A stretch of 64,000 bases of DNA from Lachnospiraceae bacterium (GTDB lineage Bacteria > Bacillota > Clostridia > Lachnospirales > Lachnospiraceae), in contig JAFUFL010000022.1 of the NCBI GenBank assembly GCA_017469935.1, positions 40,197-104,196 of the forward strand. The letters are read 5' to 3'. Positions 56,101 to 63,672 of this stretch are shown here, piece after piece. The position numbers were made by a program, and so were the translations under genes. Position 1 is the first letter of the stretch; each line of letters begins with the position of its first letter. The notes under the pieces were generated by a model. That model was not told the origin of the DNA, made no database searches, and saw only the letters and a list, made by a program, of their open reading frames with translations.

Positions 56101-56973
56101 TCCAAGGAGACGACACCGGTGGATACTCCGATCTACGACAAGGGCGACGTCTATGTCTGCAGTCACAAGATCGCGCAGCCGACTGTGTTTATTCCCGTGT
56201 TCCCCGGAACCAACTGCGAGTACGACACTGCGGCGGCCTTTGAGGCGGCCGGTGCCAAGACGATCACGAAAGTTTTCACAAACCTCTCTGCCGCGGATAT
56301 CCGGGAGAGCGTGAACGCTTACGCAAAGGCGATCGAGCAGGCGCAGATCATCATGTTCCCCGGCGGCTTCTCCGCAGGCGATGAGCCCGACGGAAGCGCC
56401 AAGTTCTTCGCGACGGCTTTCCGGAACGCAGTCATTGAAGATGCCGTGGGCGACCTCCTGAATAAGAGGGACGGCCTGATCCTCGGAATCTGCAACGGCT
56501 TCCAGGCGCTGATCAAACTGGGCCTTGTTCCGAACGGAGCGATGACGGGGCAGAACGAGAATTCGCCGACTCTGACCTACAACACGATCGGCAGGCACAT
56601 CTCCAAGATGGCCTATACCAAAGTAGTCACCAACAAGTCCCCCTGGCTTGCCGGCGCGCAGCTGGGCGGCGTTTACACCAATCCCGCTTCCCACGGGGAG
56701 GGCCGCTTCGTAGCTCCCAGGGAGTGGATCGACAAGCTGTTCGCAAACGGACAGGTGGCGACCCAGTACTGCGATCCCGACGGCAATATCTCCATGGATG
56801 AGGAGTGGAACATCAACGGTTCCTATGCGGCGATCGAAGGCATCACTTCCCCCGACGGAAGGATCCTGGGCAAGATGGCCCACTGCGAGCGGAAGGGCAG
56901 AGGCGTCAACCTCAACATCTACGGCGAGCAGGATCTCAGGCTCTTCGAGAGCGGCGTACGCTATTTCAGTTAA
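53137..56973 (+). CDS. purL: Phosphoribosylformylglycinamidine synthase, single-chain PurL
   Basis: The enzyme turns FGAR, glutamine and ATP into FGAM. At 1278 residues it is the large form that unites the PurS-like, PurL and PurQ parts in one chain. The N-terminus is PurS-like. The first synthase half shows LDTYWSDHCRHTTF and ETHNHPTEIEPFGGAATCLGG (two parts), and the second half shows FGIGSIGGKDSMSG. The glutaminase has IPVFPGTNCEYDTA, FPGGFSAGDE and the nucleophile Cys1119 in LGICNGFQAL. It stands 17 kb from purEMND. A MITE-like element begins 21 bases after its stop. Confidence 0.96.
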   Translation: MSKVRRIYVEKKEPYAVAARQLKDDIIGFLAVKGLTGVRKLIRYDVENISDEVFETACRTVFSEPPVDILYHETIEIPENGRVFSVEALPGQFDQRADSAVQCVQFLNENENPVIRTAETYILLGDITEEELERIKKYCINPVDSRETGMEKPRTLQMDYPEPDDVKVLTGLTAMKEDELSNLYSSLGLAMTFNDFLFIQEYFAGTEHRDPTITEIRVLDTYWSDHCRHTTFSTELRDVEFEDGYYRDIIEPTYLSYLDTREEFYKGRDDKYVCLMDLAIMGMKKLKADGRLTDQEESDENNACSVVVPIEVDYGNGPQTEEWLVFFKNETHNHPTEIEPFGGAATCLGGAIRDPLSGRGYVYQAMRVTGASDPTVPVSQTLENKLPQKKLVLGAAKGYSSYGNQIGLATGHVKEIYHPGYVAKRMEIGAVMGAAARKNVKRENSDPGDIIILLGGRTGRDGMGGATGSSKAHNDQSLTECGAEVQKGNAPTERKLQRLFRRPEVSSLIKKCNDFGAGGVSVAIGELADGLKVNLDLVPKKYEGLDGTELAISESQERMAVVVAPEDKEQFLAYAAEENLEATPVAVVTEEPRLVLNWRGKPVVDISRAFLDTNGAHQETDVKVLMPSKEDNYLNKFACEKIGKDFAGRRNRDMTGEDFQKAMKHSLADLNTCSQKGLVEMFDASIGAGTVDMPYGGKYQLTETQTMVAKLPVLGGKTDTVTMMSYGFDPYLSSWSPYHGAVYAVTESVAKAVAAGGDLKKLHLTFQEYFGRMSKDPSRWSQPFSALLGAYDAQLGFGIGSIGGKDSMSGTFNDIDVPPTLVSFAVDVAKISDVITPELKKAGDKLVQIDIERDEYDIPVYTDVCSIYERVTQLMREGKVKAAYAVDCYGAAPAAAKMAFGNGFGIAFSDEVPLKHLFRNRIGDLLLEMEPGCEKILEERIPDNYTVIGTVTEAGEGAAFTWHGASVSEAEAVETWKAPLEKVFPSKASKETTPVDTPIYDKGDVYVCSHKIAQPTVFIPVFPGTNCEYDTAAAFEAAGAKTITKVFTNLSAADIRESVNAYAKAIEQAQIIMFPGGFSAGDEPDGSAKFFATAFRNAVIEDAVGDLLNKRDGLILGICNGFQALIKLGLVPNGAMTGQNENSPTLTYNTIGRHISKMAYTKVVTNKSPWLAGAQLGGVYTNPASHGEGRFVAPREWIDKLFANGQVATQYCDPDGNISMDEEWNINGSYAAIEGITSPDGRILGKMAHCERKGRGVNLNIYGEQDLRLFESGVRYFS

Positions 56974-56993
56974 CAGACGATTTTGCAAAATAA

Positions 56994-57159
56994 GGTAACT
57001 ATTCAGCACCCCAAGTCCCAAATGCTTCGCATTCGGGACTGTGGGCGTCCAGAGACGCTCCGCGCCTTGTCCGCCCCGGAAAAAAGATCAAAAAAGTTCC
57101 GGTGAGCAAGCTCCCCGTATCTTATTTTGATCTTTTTTCCGGGGTGCTGAATAATTACC
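56994..57159 (+). mobile_element. MITE-like element, copy 1
   Basis: A 166-bp element with terminal inverted repeats GGTAACTATTCAGCACCCC and GGGGTGCTGAATAATTACC (one mismatch). It is flanked by a possible 6-bp target duplication AAATAA (56988-56993 and 57160-57165). It has no open frame for a transposase. The inside holds a hairpin of AGTCCC/GGGACT type and a second inverted repeat around GATCAAAA. It matches copy 2 in inverted orientation. Confidence 0.85.
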
Positions 57160-57262
57160 AAATAAGGAGTATGTGCGGCCCGTTCCGCGCATACTCCGAA
57201 TTTTCCGTTTTAAGAAATGTCAAAAAAGAGCATGTAACAAGAGCATGTCATAAGAGAGATCA

Positions 57263-57937
57263 ATGTCAAACACCCCCAACTACAGCAAAATACTGGAAAA
57301 GGAAATTCAGGGGCTGGAGGAGAGCGGCACCGTGCCACGGCTCCTTCTGCACAGCTGCTGCGCACCCTGTTCCAGCTATGTGCTCGAGTATCTCAGAGAA
57401 TATTTCAATATCACTGTCTTTTACTACAATCCCAACATCACGGCGGGCGAAGAGTACGCATACAGGCTGGCGGAGGAAAAGCGGCTGATCGAGGCCTACA
57501 ACCGGCAGGTGGAGACGCAGGATTTCGAGGGAATGAATTCCACTCAGAGAGCGAGAAAGATCGAGATCCTGGAAGCCCCTTACGACCCGGAAAACTATCT
57601 GGAGGCCGTAAAAGGGTACGAAGACTGTCCGGAGGGCGGCGACCGCTGCGGGATCTGTTTTGAGATGCGTCTGAGAAAAACCGCGCAGGCCGCGCTGGAA
57701 GGCGGCTACGACTGCTTCACCACGACGCTCACCATCAGTCCGCTCAAGAACGCCGCAAGGCTCAATGAGATCGGCGAGAGAGTCGGCGCGGAGTACGGCA
57801 TTCCATTTCTCCCCTCTGATTTTAAGAAGAAAAACGGCTACAAGAGATCCATTGAACTGTCAAGGGAATTTGATCTCTACAGACAGAATTTCTGCGGCTG
57901 CGCCTTCTCTAAAAGAGATGCGCAGAGCAGGCAATAA
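57263..57937 (+). CDS. queH: Epoxyqueuosine reductase QueH
   Basis: QueH reduces epoxyqueuosine to queuosine in tRNA as the alternative to QueG. The 224-residue protein has the diagnostic LLLHSCCAPCSSYV with Cys32, Cys33 and Cys36, then FYYNPNI, CPEGGDRCGICFEMRL with further ligands, and FTTTLTISPLKNA. A [4Fe-4S] cluster and an adjacent iron are known in the family. It starts at the ATG 103 bases after the repeat element. No other queuosine gene is in the window. Confidence 0.95.
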   Translation: MSNTPNYSKILEKEIQGLEESGTVPRLLLHSCCAPCSSYVLEYLREYFNITVFYYNPNITAGEEYAYRLAEEKRLIEAYNRQVETQDFEGMNSTQRARKIEILEAPYDPENYLEAVKGYEDCPEGGDRCGICFEMRLRKTAQAALEGGYDCFTTTLTISPLKNAARLNEIGERVGAEYGIPFLPSDFKKKNGYKRSIELSREFDLYRQNFCGCAFSKRDAQSRQ

Positions 57938-57981
57938 AACAATATACAGGCAATTTATTCAGTACATACAAGGAGTAAGCA

Positions 57982-59751
57982 GTGGAAAAGTTTTTGAATC
58001 TTATTTCCGGCGAGATGGCGGACGCCTTCGAAAAGGCCGGATATGACCGCGAACTGGGCAAGGTCACTGTCTCAAACCGCCCTGACCTCTGTGAATACCA
58101 GTGCAACGGCGCCATGGCGGGAGCCAAGAGATACCACAAGGCCCCGATCATGATCGCAAACGACGTGGCAGCCGGGCTCGGAGATTCCAAGGTCTTCTCG
58201 AGCGTGGAGGCCGTAAAGCCCGGATTTCTCAACCTTCGAATCCGCGAGGAGTTCCTCTCGGAGTATCTCACTTCCATGAGAGGAGAAGAAAAATTCGGCC
58301 TTGAGGCCCCCGAAAAGCCCGCCTCCATCATTCTCGACTACGGCGGACCCAATGTGGCAAAGCCCCTCCATGTCGGACATCTGCGCAGCGCCGTGATCGG
58401 AGAAGCGGTCAAGAGGATCGCCAGATACCACGGCGAGAAGGTCATCGGGGACATTCACCTGGGAGACTGGGGACTGCAGATGGGCCTTGTCATCACGGAA
58501 GTTTCCAAGAGACAGCCGGACCTTTGCTATTTTGACCCCTCCTATGAAGGCGAGTATCCCGAAGAGGCGCCGTTCACGGTAGCCGAGCTCGAGGAGATCT
58601 ATCCCACGGCCAGCAAGAAGTCCAAGGAAGATCCCGAATACTACGCGGAGGCCATGGCCAACACGCACCGCCTGCAGGAGGGCGAGCGCGGACTTCGCGC
58701 CCTGTGGAACAAGATCATCGAGGTCTCTGTGGCCGACATGAAGAAGAACTACGCCAACCTGGATGTGGATTTCGACCTCTGGTGGGGCGAGTCCACGGTG
58801 CACGAGGCGATTCCCGCCATGGTGGCGGATATGAAGGAAAAAGGATTCGCTTACGAGTCCAAGGGCGCTCTTGTGGTGGACGTCGCGCAGGAGTCCGACG
58901 CCAAGGAGATCCCTCCCTGCATTATCTTAAAGTCCGACGGGGCGGCGCTCTACACGACGACGGACCTTGCGACCATCAGCGAGAGGGAGAGACTGTATCA
59001 CCCCGACCAGATCGTCTATATCACGGACAAGCGCCAGGAGCTGCACTTCCAGCAGGTCTTCCGCACGGCGAGAAAGTGCGGCCTGGTTCCCGAGAGCACG
59101 CAGCTGCGCCACATCGGCTTCGGCACGATGAACGGCAGGGACGGCAAGCCCTTCAAGACCAGGGACGGCGGCGTCATGAAGCTCTCCGACCTGATCCGCG
59201 ATATCAACGAAGAGATGCGGGGCAAAATAGCGTCCAACCCCGAGATCGGCCCCGAAGAGGCGGAGAAGACTGCCCGACAGGTAGCTCTGGCCGCCCTCAA
59301 GTACGGCGATCTGTCCAACCAGGCTTCCAAGGACTATATCTTCGACATTGAGAGGTTTACCTCCTTCGAAGGCGATACCGGCCCTTACATCCTCTACACG
59401 ATCGTCCGGATCAAATCGATCCTGGCCAAGTACGCCGCGGCGGGCGGCAAGAACGTGAAAGACTGCGTGATCGGCCTTGCGCAGAGCAAAGCCGAGAAGG
59501 ACCTGATGACGGATCTGGCCGGCTTTAACGCCATGATGGACAGCGCCTACCAGGAGATCGCTCCGCACAGGATCTGCGCTTACATCTATCAGCTCTCCAA
59601 CGACTTCAACAGCTTCTATCACTCCACGAAGATCCTCTCGGAAGAGGACGCGGAGAAGAAAGAGAGCTGGATCGCGCTGCTGTCTCTGACTCTGGGAGTG
59701 CTCGAAGCGTGTATCGATGTGCTGGGATTCTCGGCTCCGGAGAGAATGTAG
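57982..59751 (+). CDS. argS: Arginyl-tRNA synthetase
   Basis: ArgS charges tRNA-Arg. The 589-residue class I enzyme has the N-terminal Add1 domain, the HIGH motif as HVGH at 130-133 (VAKPLHVGHLRSAVIGE), and a degenerate KMSKS region (KPFKTRDGGVMKLSDLI) as usual for this enzyme. The DALR anticodon-binding domain ends it. A GTG start is used, with AAGGAG upstream. A second MITE-like copy lies 94 bases after the stop. Confidence 0.96.
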   Translation: MEKFLNLISGEMADAFEKAGYDRELGKVTVSNRPDLCEYQCNGAMAGAKRYHKAPIMIANDVAAGLGDSKVFSSVEAVKPGFLNLRIREEFLSEYLTSMRGEEKFGLEAPEKPASIILDYGGPNVAKPLHVGHLRSAVIGEAVKRIARYHGEKVIGDIHLGDWGLQMGLVITEVSKRQPDLCYFDPSYEGEYPEEAPFTVAELEEIYPTASKKSKEDPEYYAEAMANTHRLQEGERGLRALWNKIIEVSVADMKKNYANLDVDFDLWWGESTVHEAIPAMVADMKEKGFAYESKGALVVDVAQESDAKEIPPCIILKSDGAALYTTTDLATISERERLYHPDQIVYITDKRQELHFQQVFRTARKCGLVPESTQLRHIGFGTMNGRDGKPFKTRDGGVMKLSDLIRDINEEMRGKIASNPEIGPEEAEKTARQVALAALKYGDLSNQASKDYIFDIERFTSFEGDTGPYILYTIVRIKSILAKYAAAGGKNVKDCVIGLAQSKAEKDLMTDLAGFNAMMDSAYQEIAPHRICAYIYQLSNDFNSFYHSTKILSEEDAEKKESWIALLSLTLGVLEACIDVLGFSAPERM

Positions 59752-59845
59752 TACTTTACTACAGTAATGAATTTGCGTGAAAAAGTATTCCTCGATTTAC
59801 ATAGACAGCAAAAAGTGCTATGTTGAAAGGGATATCTTTGTTTTT

Positions 59846-60010
59846 GTAATTATTCAGCACCCTGGGGAAAAGGTCAAAATAAGGTCCGGGGAGCTCGCTC
59901 ACCGGAACGTTTTTGATCTTTTCCCCGGGGCGGACAAGGCGCGCAGCGCCTCTGGACGCCCACAGTCCCGAATGCGAAGCATTTGGGACTGTGGGGTGCG
60001 GAATAGTTAC
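59846..60010 (-). mobile_element. MITE-like element, copy 2 (inverted)
   Basis: A 165-bp element, the reverse complement of copy 1 over its whole length with scattered changes and small indels. Its ends are GTAATTATTCAGCACCC and GGGGTGCGGAATAGTTAC. No clear target duplication is seen. It reaches to within 32 bases of the next gene's start and supplies its upstream region. Confidence 0.85.
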
Positions 60011-60041
60011 ACTTTCGTGTGGAAACGAATGGGGTTTCGTA

Positions 60042-60536
60042 ATGGCTTCTGGAAAAGTTATGATATTTATGGGGGACGGATACGGGAAATCCGCCGCGGC
60101 GCTCGGGATTGCCATGAAGCGCGCGTCGGAAGATGACCGCGTCGTCATTATTCAGTTCCTGAAAGGCAAGGGAATCACGGACAGTCAGTTCACCAAAAGG
60201 CTGGAGCCGGAGATCAAGATCTTCCGCTTTGAAAAATCGGAGATCGACTATAATGAACGGACTCCGGAGGAGCAGGAGGAAGCAGCCGTAAACATCAGGA
60301 ACGGCCTCAATTTCGCAAGAAAAGTACTCACGACCGGGGAGTGCAATCTTCTGATCCTGGACGAGGTGCTCGAAGTAGTAAATAAAGGCATCATCTCGGT
60401 AGATGATCTCAAGGAACTGGTGGAATCGAGTGTCGATACGGACATAATCATCACAGGAAGCGAGATGAACGTGGAAGTCTGCAAATTTGCCGACAGGATC
60501 TCCGAGATTGGCAACATGCAGTTCAAGAATTTCTGA
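60042..60536 (+). CDS. Cob(I)yrinic acid a,c-diamide adenosyltransferase-like protein (CobO/BtuR family)
   Basis: The 164-residue protein has the family P-loop MGDGYGKSAAALGIAMKR, then VVIIQFLKGK, and LLILDEVLEVVNKGII, the Walker B-like part. It should transfer adenosyl from ATP to the corrinoid cobalt. It is slightly shorter than CobO of other phyla. The ATG at 60042 is chosen because the open frame upstream is repeat-element sequence. The ribosome site is weak. dapA follows after 35 bases, as in many Lachnospiraceae. Confidence 0.8.
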   Translation: MASGKVMIFMGDGYGKSAAALGIAMKRASEDDRVVIIQFLKGKGITDSQFTKRLEPEIKIFRFEKSEIDYNERTPEEQEEAAVNIRNGLNFARKVLTTGECNLLILDEVLEVVNKGIISVDDLKELVESSVDTDIIITGSEMNVEVCKFADRISEIGNMQFKNF

Positions 60537-60571
60537 TCGGCCTGAACACAAAAAGCAGTATGGAGGTAAAA

Positions 60572-61462
60572 ATGGCAGTTTTTAAAGGATCTGCGGTGGC
60601 AATTGTTACGCCCTTCAAAGCGGCGGATGAATCGGTCAATTATGAGGCTTTTGCCGATATCATCGACTATCAGATCGACAACGGAACGGATGCGATCGTA
60701 GTCTGCGGCTCCACGGGAGAAGCGGCGACGATGACCGAGCAGGAACATCTCGACGTCTGCAAGTTCTGCATCGAGCACGTAAAGGGAAGAGTGCCGGTCA
60801 TAGCCGGAACAGGTTCCAACAGGACCCAGACGGCGATCGATCTCTCCAGGGAAGTGGCAGGTTACGGCGCGGACGGACTGCTCCTGATCTCTCCCTACTA
60901 CAACAAGGGAACCCAGGAAGGCATCTACAGGCACTTCAAGATGGTCGCGGACGCGGTAGACGGAACTCCCGTCATCCTCTATAACGTTCCCAGCCGCACC
61001 GGCGGAAACGTTCTCCCCCAGACGGTCGCAAGACTTGTCAAGGATGTCCCCAATATCGTGGGCATCAAAGAGGCCAGCGGCGATATCAGCCAGATTGTCA
61101 AGCTGATGTCTCTGTGCGACGGCAATATCGAGCTCTATTCCGGAAACGACGACCAGGTCGTTCCGCTCCTTTCCATGGGCGGAATCGGCGTGATCTCCGT
61201 AGTTGCCAACGTCGCTCCCAAGGCGATGCACGATCTTTGCCGGAAGTTCTTTGACGGCGATGTCAAGGGCGCCGCAAGAATCCAGATGGATCTCGAGGAA
61301 CTGTTCGAAGCGCTTTTCTGCGAGGTCAACCCGATTCCCGTCAAAAAAGCGGTGGACCTTCTCGGACAGAACGCAGGTCCTCTGCGCATGCCTCTGACGG
61401 AACTGACTCCCGCTAATACCGAGAGACTTCGCAAGGCTATGCAGAATTACGGCCTCATCTGA
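60572..61462 (+). CDS. dapA: 4-hydroxy-tetrahydrodipicolinate synthase DapA
   Basis: DapA condenses pyruvate with aspartate semialdehyde. The 296-residue TIM-barrel protein has CGSTGEAATMTEQEH, AGTGSNRTQTAI, ISPYYNKGTQEGIYRHF and YNVPSRTGGNV. The Schiff-base lysine is Lys166 in VGIKEASGD. It is started at the second ATG, after GGAGG. It forms a pair with dapB. Confidence 0.96.
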   Translation: MAVFKGSAVAIVTPFKAADESVNYEAFADIIDYQIDNGTDAIVVCGSTGEAATMTEQEHLDVCKFCIEHVKGRVPVIAGTGSNRTQTAIDLSREVAGYGADGLLLISPYYNKGTQEGIYRHFKMVADAVDGTPVILYNVPSRTGGNVLPQTVARLVKDVPNIVGIKEASGDISQIVKLMSLCDGNIELYSGNDDQVVPLLSMGGIGVISVVANVAPKAMHDLCRKFFDGDVKGAARIQMDLEELFEALFCEVNPIPVKKAVDLLGQNAGPLRMPLTELTPANTERLRKAMQNYGLI

Positions 61463-61481
61463 AGAAAGGGGACTACAGGAT

Positions 61482-62234
61482 ATGATCAAAACAATTCTTC
61501 ACGGCTGCAGCGGCCGCATGGGGCATATCATCACGGAGATCTGTGAGAAAGACGAAAATATTGAGATCGTCGCCGGCGTGGACGCCTTCGGAAGCGCCTA
61601 CGCGGGCTATCCGGTATTCCGCACGCTTGACGAGTGCCCGGAAGCCGATGTCATCATCGATTTCTCGAATTCGTCCGCCATCGACGGACTTCTCGAGTAC
61701 AGCGTCCGCAAAAATGTCCCTGCTGTAGTCTGCACCACGGGACTTTCCGAGGAGCAGCTGAGCGCCCTCGATAAAGCCTCCGAAAAGACGGCTATTCTCA
61801 AGTCCGCCAACATGTCCGTCGGCATCAACCTCCTCGAGGCCCTGATCGCCGAGGCGGCGCCCAAGCTGGCGGCGGCCGGATTTGACATCGAGATCGTCGA
61901 GAAGCACCACAACCAGAAGGTCGATGCCCCCAGCGGAACGGCTCTGGCGCTGGCAGACGCGGCAAATGCGGCGCTGGGCGGCGAGTACGAATATGTCTAT
62001 GACCGCACCGTCCGCAGGATGAAGAGACCCGAAAAAGAGATCGGGATCAGCGCTGTGCGCGGAGGCTCCATCGTGGGCGACCACGACGTGATCTTCGCCG
62101 GGCAGGACGAAGTGATCACCTTCTCCCACAGGGCATACAGCCGCGCCGTATTCGGAAAAGGCGCCGTCGAGGCCGCCAAGTTCCTCGCCGGCAAAGAATC
62201 CGGTTTCTACACTATGAGCGACGTGCTCAAATAA
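61482..62234 (+). CDS. dapB: 4-hydroxy-tetrahydrodipicolinate reductase DapB
   Basis: DapB reduces the DapA product with NAD(P)H. The 250-residue protein has the nucleotide loop GCSGRMG at 8-14, VCTTGLSEEQL, and the catalytic/substrate motif EKHHNQKVDAPSGTAL. GDHDVIFAGQDEVITFSHRA, a family stretch, follows. It is 19 bases after dapA, with GAAAGGGG upstream. Confidence 0.96.
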   Translation: MIKTILHGCSGRMGHIITEICEKDENIEIVAGVDAFGSAYAGYPVFRTLDECPEADVIIDFSNSSAIDGLLEYSVRKNVPAVVCTTGLSEEQLSALDKASEKTAILKSANMSVGINLLEALIAEAAPKLAAAGFDIEIVEKHHNQKVDAPSGTALALADAANAALGGEYEYVYDRTVRRMKRPEKEIGISAVRGGSIVGDHDVIFAGQDEVITFSHRAYSRAVFGKGAVEAAKFLAGKESGFYTMSDVLK

Positions 62235-62244
62235 AAGAGCAGTT

Positions 62245-63048
62245 ATGCAGATCAGACCGTGCATCGATATCCATAACGGACGGGTCAAACAGATCGTGGG
62301 ATCCTCGCTCCGGGACCGCGGGAACCGCCGGGAGGGGACCGCGCAGGAAAACTTTGTCTCCGACGCGGATGCGTCTTATTATGCGGAAATCTACAGGGAG
62401 ATGGGGCTTAAAGGAGGACATATCATCCTTCTCAATTCCATAAAGGAAGAGGCCTATCAGGAGGACCTCGCGCAGGCCAAGGGAGCTTTACGTGCTTTTC
62501 CCGGCGGCATGCAGATCGGCGGAGGAATTACGCCGGATACGGCGGGCTCCTTTATTGAGGCGGGCGCTTCTCATGTGATCGTGACCTCTTACGTGTTCCG
62601 GGACGGAAAGCTCGACCCGGATGCCCTGGAGGCCATGACCCGGTGCGTCGGCAGAGAGAGGCTTGTTCTGGACCTTAGCTGCCGCAGGACCGCCGATGGC
62701 AGGTACATGGTCGTCACCGACCGCTGGCAGAAATTTACGGACCTGGAGATCGGAGAGGAGTGCCTCGACCGGCTCTCCCGGCGCTGCGACGAATTCCTGA
62801 TCCATGCGGCGGATGTGGAAGGAAAGCGCTCGGGGATCGAAGAGGATCTTGTGGATCTTCTCGGGAGCTGGCAGAAAAAGTCTGGTTTTCCTGTAACGTA
62901 TGCGGGAGGCGTTCACTCGCTTTCCGATCTGCACAGGATCGGGAAACTGTCCGGAGGCGCGATGGATGTCACGGTAGGAAGCGCACTGTCGCTGTTTGGC
63001 GGGAACCTGGAGCTTGCGGATCTTGTCCGGGAAGTTCAAAAGCTCTGA
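62245..63048 (+). CDS. hisA: HisA isomerase, eukaryote (HIS6)-like type
   Basis: The enzyme isomerises ProFAR to PRFAR in histidine synthesis. The 267-residue protein begins MQIRPCIDIHNGRVKQIVG and has GGHIILLN, MQIGGGITPDTA, VLDLSCRR and PVTYAGGVHSLSDL. This wording and length fit the fungal/plant HIS6-type branch, found also in some Clostridia, rather than the usual bacterial HisA (ACDLYDGK-type start). It lies 10 bases after dapB, away from other his genes. Confidence 0.85.
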   Translation: MQIRPCIDIHNGRVKQIVGSSLRDRGNRREGTAQENFVSDADASYYAEIYREMGLKGGHIILLNSIKEEAYQEDLAQAKGALRAFPGGMQIGGGITPDTAGSFIEAGASHVIVTSYVFRDGKLDPDALEAMTRCVGRERLVLDLSCRRTADGRYMVVTDRWQKFTDLEIGEECLDRLSRRCDEFLIHAADVEGKRSGIEEDLVDLLGSWQKKSGFPVTYAGGVHSLSDLHRIGKLSGGAMDVTVGSALSLFGGNLELADLVREVQKL

Positions 63049-63055
63049 AATAAAA

Positions 63056-63108
63056 AAAATCTGCATGCGAGGGGAGACTTCTGTCACTCGTTCGCATGCA
63101 GATTTTCT
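63056..63108. terminator. Bidirectional terminator after hisA
   Basis: AAAATCTGCATGCGA pairs perfectly with TCGCATGCAGATTTT over 15 bp, with a 21-base loop. A/T-rich flanks give T tracts on both strands between convergent hisA and cspA. Confidence 0.85.
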
Positions 63109-63110
63109 TG

Positions 63111-63175
63111 TATATGCTTTCTTTACATATATGCTTTCTTTAATATATGTTTTCTTAAATATAAGCTTTCTTCAG
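63111..63175. repeat. 16-bp A/T-rich tandem repeat, four units
   Basis: Units at 63111-63127, 63128-63143, 63144-63159 and 63160-63175 follow TATATGCTTTCTTTA with increasing changes. The array lies between the hisA terminator and the cspA end. Confidence 0.8.
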
Positions 63176-63219
63176 ATCCGGGCTCGCGCCGCGGGCCCTG
63201 TGTCACAGGAATGACCGGA

Positions 63220-63420
63220 TCAGAGCTTTGTCACATTGACGGCCTGGGGACCCTTCTCGCCCTGGATAATATCAAACTCGACTTCCTGACCCTCTTCAAG
63301 AGACTTGAAGCCTTCGCCGTTGATTCCTGTATAATGTACGAATACATCGTTTCCCTCAGAATCACTGATGAATCCAAAACCGCGCTGGTTGTTGAATCTT
63401 CTGACTATACCCTTGTTCAT
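63220..63420 (-). CDS. cspA: Cold-shock protein
   Basis: The 66-residue single cold-shock domain carries RNP1 (GFGFI) and RNP2 (VFVHYTGI) and binds single-stranded RNA or DNA. It begins MNKGIVRRFNNQRGF; the usual family wording is KGTVKWFN, so the RRFNNQ version is a divergent subtype. GGAGG lies nine bases before the ATG. A leader of roughly 75 bases with a hairpin (GTTTGT with ACAAAC) lies upstream. Confidence 0.92.
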   Translation of the reverse strand: MNKGIVRRFNNQRGFGFISDSEGNDVFVHYTGINGEGFKSLEEGQEVEFDIIQGEKGPQAVNVTKL

Positions 63421-63494
63421 GATGTTACCTCCAAATAAATGTATGTAATTGAATAAGCACTAATGTTTGTGAAAAAACAAACAATTTGTGCAAC

Positions 63495-63522
63495 ATTATC
63501 AAAATATCACAGTAATTCCCAA
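63495..63522 (-). promoter_or_regulatory. Possible promoter for cspA
   Basis: On the minus strand TTGGGA and GATAAT are 16 bases apart, giving an mRNA leader of roughly 65-70 bases. Confidence 0.4.
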
Positions 63523-63596
63523 AAGTAAAGGGTAAAAATTTATAAACGAAATCCTGCTAACAGATGTTACAGACCTTCAATTACGAACTCAAAGTC

Positions 63597-63625
63597 TTTA
63601 CTTCAGAACTTTACAATGCTAAAAT
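63597..63625 (+). promoter_or_regulatory. Promoter for the TrpR-like gene
   Basis: TTTACT at 63597-63602 and TAAAAT at 63620-63625 are 17 bases apart, 48 bases before the start codon. Confidence 0.6.
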
Positions 63626-63672
63626 ATTGATACAGGTCATTATTACTTGAAAAATTGGAATGGGGTATGGGA

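Noticed and set aside
54271-57021. A 916-codon open frame on the minus strand opposite purL, and similar long frames opposite valS, the NifH fusion and hisC
   Set aside because: They mirror GC-rich codon use of well-recognised genes on the other strand, have no ribosome sites or family motifs, and are out of line with operon direction.
57102-57488. A 128-codon frame starting inside MITE copy 1 (VSKLPVSYFDLFSGVLNNY)
   Set aside because: The peptide is the translated end of the repeat and runs out of frame through queH; copy 2 gives a similar peptide only because the DNA is repeated.
63176-63219. GC-rich inverted stretch near GGGCTCGCGCCGCGGGCCC as cspA terminator
   Set aside because: The stem is irregular and no T tract follows on the minus strand.
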